From positions 1-6,846 of the forward strand of contig JAQVHJ010000130.1 in assembly GCA_028696285.1 (NCBI GenBank): DNA of 6,846 nucleotides, in the 5' to 3' direction. The notes beneath the pieces are model-generated. The model saw only the letters and a program-made list of their open reading frames with translations, had not been told where the DNA came from and ran no database searches. Made by a program: the position numbers and the translations under genes. Below, in pieces: positions 4,975 through 6,846 of the stretch (positions are counted from its first letter, which is position 1; each line of letters starts with the position of its first letter). Origin of the DNA: a bacterium. Its GTDB lineage: Bacteria > AUK180 > JAQVHJ01.

Positions 4975-5931
4975 ATGGCTGTAAAATTTGAAAAGGATAT
5001 AATTCGCGGGATTTCAGTAATAAAGAAATTAAATGAAGCGTTTTTTACGGATAATCTTTTTGATTTTGAGGGATTACCTGAAGAAAAGTTACCGAAAGAA
5101 ATGTTAAGGGGTTCTTCGGAACATTTGCTATACATAACATTAGTTTCTGCAATTGCGTATTTACGGGAGGAAGAACAGCTTTGGAATTCAGCTCGAATGG
5201 CTTGGGAAGATAAACATCGGCGATACCTTTTCAACCCTGCAGAGATTCTTGAAAGGCCTGTTTCTGAGGTTGAAAATGATTTAAGGAAAGTAAAATTGTT
5301 ATGTTCTCCGCAAGAACTAAAACCGGTAAGTTTTAAAGATCTGATTTCCGGGGATCAGAGATTTCTTCGTGAAAATGATTTTGAAATCTGGCTGAATATG
5401 TCAAGAACATTGAATCGTTTCGGTTCAAAGGTAGAAACACTATTTGATTCACATAATTTTGATGCTTTAGAAATCTTTAAACTGTTTACAGAGACACCAT
5501 TTAAAGACAGTTTTCCTGAATATAAGAAGGAAAGGAAACTGATTATCTGGCTGGCAAGAATCGAAAGAAATGCCCATTTCCCAATTTTAAATATGATACG
5601 AATTCCCATGGCAGGTGGAACTCACATTCATCGCGCGACTTTCATGACGGGATGTATTCGCGGAGAGTTGAATTCGCTCCAGGTTGAACTGGATGATCTG
5701 ACCGTGAAGTATTGGCATGAAGTCGCAGAAGCAGGAAAAACATCTCTAAATATCTCACCAATTCAATTTCAGATTTATTTATGGATCTTATCCAAATTCG
5801 GATGTAAACCTGGAAAACCTGACGGAAAAGAAGAGTGCAGGAATAAAAAACGTTGTCCGGTTAAGGAATTTTGTGTTTCAGGCCAGGTTCTAATTAAAGA
5901 TGAATATACTCAAATCAATACCAGGCTGTAG
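4975..5931 (+). CDS. HhH-GPD/AGOG-like protein with four-Cys C-terminus, paralogue B, candidate Asp replaced
   Basis: A 318-residue paralogue of the preceding gene. The two align by eye without a gap from residue 1 to C277; over residues 61-90 twenty of thirty positions are identical (AYLR-EEQLW, AR--WED, RY-FNP-E). It keeps K188 in KLIIWLARI, R220 in HIHRATFMTG, and four cysteines, C277-x10-C288-x5-C294-x5-C300, in which only the first gap is two residues longer than in paralogue A. The residue matching the candidate catalytic aspartate is G215: the segment reads IPMAGGTHIHR where paralogue A has SVPIDLHIIR. It may therefore be a non-catalytic partner, or use another residue such as H217 or H219. 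The start follows the upstream stop by seven bases, and AGGTGA overlaps that stop, so the two genes should be co-transcribed and translationally coupled, perhaps as a heterodimer. No terminator is visible after it. The coding region is certain; the function is unproven. Confidence 0.5.
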   Translation: MAVKFEKDIIRGISVIKKLNEAFFTDNLFDFEGLPEEKLPKEMLRGSSEHLLYITLVSAIAYLREEEQLWNSARMAWEDKHRRYLFNPAEILERPVSEVENDLRKVKLLCSPQELKPVSFKDLISGDQRFLRENDFEIWLNMSRTLNRFGSKVETLFDSHNFDALEIFKLFTETPFKDSFPEYKKERKLIIWLARIERNAHFPILNMIRIPMAGGTHIHRATFMTGCIRGELNSLQVELDDLTVKYWHEVAEAGKTSLNISPIQFQIYLWILSKFGCKPGKPDGKEECRNKKRCPVKEFCVSGQVLIKDEYTQINTRL

Positions 5932-6017
5932 AATAGTGGATAGTGGCGTGTGGAATGTAGAATGTGGAATGAATATGAGAAATGTTAATCTTGTAGCATG
6001 AATCTTAACTTCATTGT

Positions 6018-6112
6018 AAAATCACATTCATAAGATCGTTAAGTCCCATGTGCTCTTTGGTTCATTACTATACAATTATCTTAAAGTAAATAAGTAATAT
6101 TCTCTTCTTAAT
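6018..6112 (+). repeat. Main repeat unit, copy 1
   Basis: Begins AAAATCACATTCA and contains TGCTCTTTGGTTCATTA and AAAGTAAATAAGTAAT. It is the most diverged full copy and ends in the 16-mer ATATTCTCTTCTTAAT, which recurs at the window end. Confidence 0.6.
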
Positions 6113-6129
6113 CCAGTTCATCCCTGTCG

Positions 6130-6211
6130 AAATCACATTCAATTGTTATTTAAGTATCGCTTGCTTTTTGGTTCATAGTATCAATTTTCTTTAAAACAAA
6201 TAAACAGCGTG
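6130..6211 (+). repeat. Main repeat unit, copy 2
   Basis: Shares AATCACATTCAA, AAGTATC, GGTTCATAGTATCAATTTTC and TTTAAAACAAATAA-CAGCGTG with copy 5 at 6578-6660. The two are nearly identical in their 3' half. Confidence 0.75.
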
Positions 6212-6345
6212 GTCTCCCGATTCCGTGGGACCTCCATCGGGACTGCTTTATTAGTGGTAAGTGGAGGGTGGAGGGTGGAATGTGAAATGAATATGAGAAA
6301 TATAAATCTTATGCTCGCAGAGCGATATTTATGGTCAGCGGTTCC

Positions 6346-6545
6346 AATTCACATTCAATTGATTGTTAAGTATCCCTCGCTCTAAACATCTGCACTTTGT
6401 TTTATAATGCCATATTTCATTTTTCATTTTTCAATTTCCAATCTAAAATTCAAAGTAGTGCACCCTACGTGGTGCACTATCAATTTTCAATGCGAAGCGT
6501 TTTGGTTCATCATATCATACTGATCTTAAAATCAACTAAGTAATT
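6346..6545 (+). repeat. Main repeat unit split by about 118 bp of other sequence
   Basis: The 5' half (6346-6383, to CCTCGCTCT) and the 3' half (from TTGGTTCATCATATCAT at 6502) are adjacent in the other copies but separated here. The intervening 6384-6501 is A+T-rich and carries a perfect 9-bp hairpin (6456-6479). Confidence 0.55.
6456..6479. repeat. Perfect 9-bp hairpin
   Basis: TAGTGCACC and GGTGCACTA pair around a 6-base loop CTACGT. No T-run follows and no gene is near, so a terminator role is unlikely. It lies inside the sequence that splits the repeat unit and may be a structural part of that insertion. Confidence 0.65.
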
Positions 6546-6577
6546 ATATCTCCGTGTTCTCCATGTCTCCGTGGTGA

Positions 6578-6660
6578 AAAATCACATTCAAATGCTTAAT
6601 AAGTATCACTCGCTCTTTGGTTCATAGTATCAATTTTCTTTAAAACAAATAAGCAGCGTG
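6578..6660 (+). repeat. Main repeat unit, copy 5
   Basis: Intact copy with the contiguous junction CTCGCTCT-TTGGTTCAT that is broken in the split copy. It is preceded by CTCCGTG-type short repeats at 6550-6574. Confidence 0.75.
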
Positions 6661-6846
6661 TTCAGCGCAGAGTCATGCATCCTTGTGGTGCATGGTGGTC
6701 AGCGGTTAAAAATTCTTCTATTTTTGTTCTTCGTGTGTTTAACCAAAAGAAGGGTGTCCGTCCGGACCCCCCTACATCTCGGATCAAATGTTTACAATAC
6801 AATTCTTTCGAATCACGAATCACAATTTTTATATTCTCTTCTTAAT

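Larger units (their letters stand above)
5932..6846. repeat. Gene-free mosaic of degenerate dispersed repeats
   Basis: No convincing reading frame, RNA gene or promoter is visible in these 915 bases on either strand. The region is made of decayed copies of several units. The main one (about 80-95 bp, ATCACATTCAA ... GGTTCATAGTATCAATTTTC) occurs at 6018-6112, 6130-6211 and 6578-6660, and as two separated halves at 6346-6383 and 6502-6545. A G-rich GTGG tract followed by AATGAATATGAGAAAT occurs at about 5936-5991 and 6253-6310. TGGTCAGCGGTT occurs at 6332-6343 and 6696-6707. The 16-mer ATATTCTCTTCTTAAT occurs at 6097-6112 and again at 6831-6846, where the window ends. Spacings are irregular (112, 216 and 232 bases between main-unit starts), unlike a CRISPR. 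It looks like accumulated intergenic repeat debris in a genome that carries many such copies. Confidence 0.7.

Noticed and set aside
3992..5234. Two antisense reading frames (3992-4264 and 4836-5234) with similar stretches such as CSSFRKYAI and CSSSRKYAI
   Set aside because: They lie opposite the paralogous genes; the likeness is the complement of the shared SSIAYLRKEEQLW region and carries no independent evidence of coding.
5355..5609. Antisense 84-codon frame opposite paralogue B
   Set aside because: No motif or ribosome site; the sense frame is clearly coding by comparison with its paralogue.
6751..6773. GC-rich palindrome around GTCCGGAC as a terminator or element end
   Set aside because: The stem is short and imperfect, no T-run follows and no gene lies upstream. 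GGGTGTCC also occurs at the internal end of the 2133-2550 element, but the neighbouring bases do not match.
5932..6846. CRISPR-like array
   Set aside because: The repeats are long, diverged, irregularly spaced and partly split; there are no uniform spacers and no cas genes.

Overview
The window is A+T-rich bacterial DNA with tightly packed genes. A desulforedoxin and two rubrerythrin-like proteins point to a strict or oxygen-sensitive anaerobe. The intergenic DNA is rich in degenerate dispersed repeats, as in many uncultivated anaerobic lineages, but no marker here allows a phylum to be named.

Layout. Positions 1-2133 (+ strand) are the end of an operon: the C-terminal part of PTS enzyme I (ptsI, cut by the window edge), then one base later phosphatidylserine synthase (pssA), then an eight-helix membrane protein of the cytochrome c assembly (CcsA/HemX-like) type that seems to have lost its haem-handling residues. 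Positions 2133-2550 hold a 418-bp non-coding element with perfect 29-bp terminal inverted repeats, a TA on both sides and a third, internal partial copy of the terminus. It looks like a MITE or REPIN-type non-autonomous element, and its first base is the last base of the upstream gene's stop codon. Positions 2556-3669 (- strand) are an oxidative-stress operon, read as desulforedoxin (41 aa), rubrerythrin-like protein 1, rubrerythrin-like protein 2. It has a near-consensus sigma-70 promoter at 3696-3724 and a possible PerR-like box over the -10. Positions 3950-5931 (+ strand) carry a second strong promoter and two tandem paralogous genes of 320 and 318 codons, transcribed divergently from the stress operon. 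Positions 5932-6846 hold no gene but a mosaic of degenerate repeats that runs off the window.

The most interesting locus is the tandem pair. By eye, the two proteins align without a gap over their first 277 residues. They resemble the HhH-GPD DNA glycosylase superfamily, especially the archaeal 8-oxoguanine glycosylase (AGOG) type, with an added four-cysteine C-terminus like an iron-sulfur loop. The first keeps both a candidate catalytic lysine (K188) and aspartate (D215). The second keeps the lysine but has glycine at 215. Placed back to back with peroxide-detoxifying genes, they may form an oxidative DNA damage module with one catalytic and one degenerate subunit. This functional reading is inference and needs structure and profile searches.
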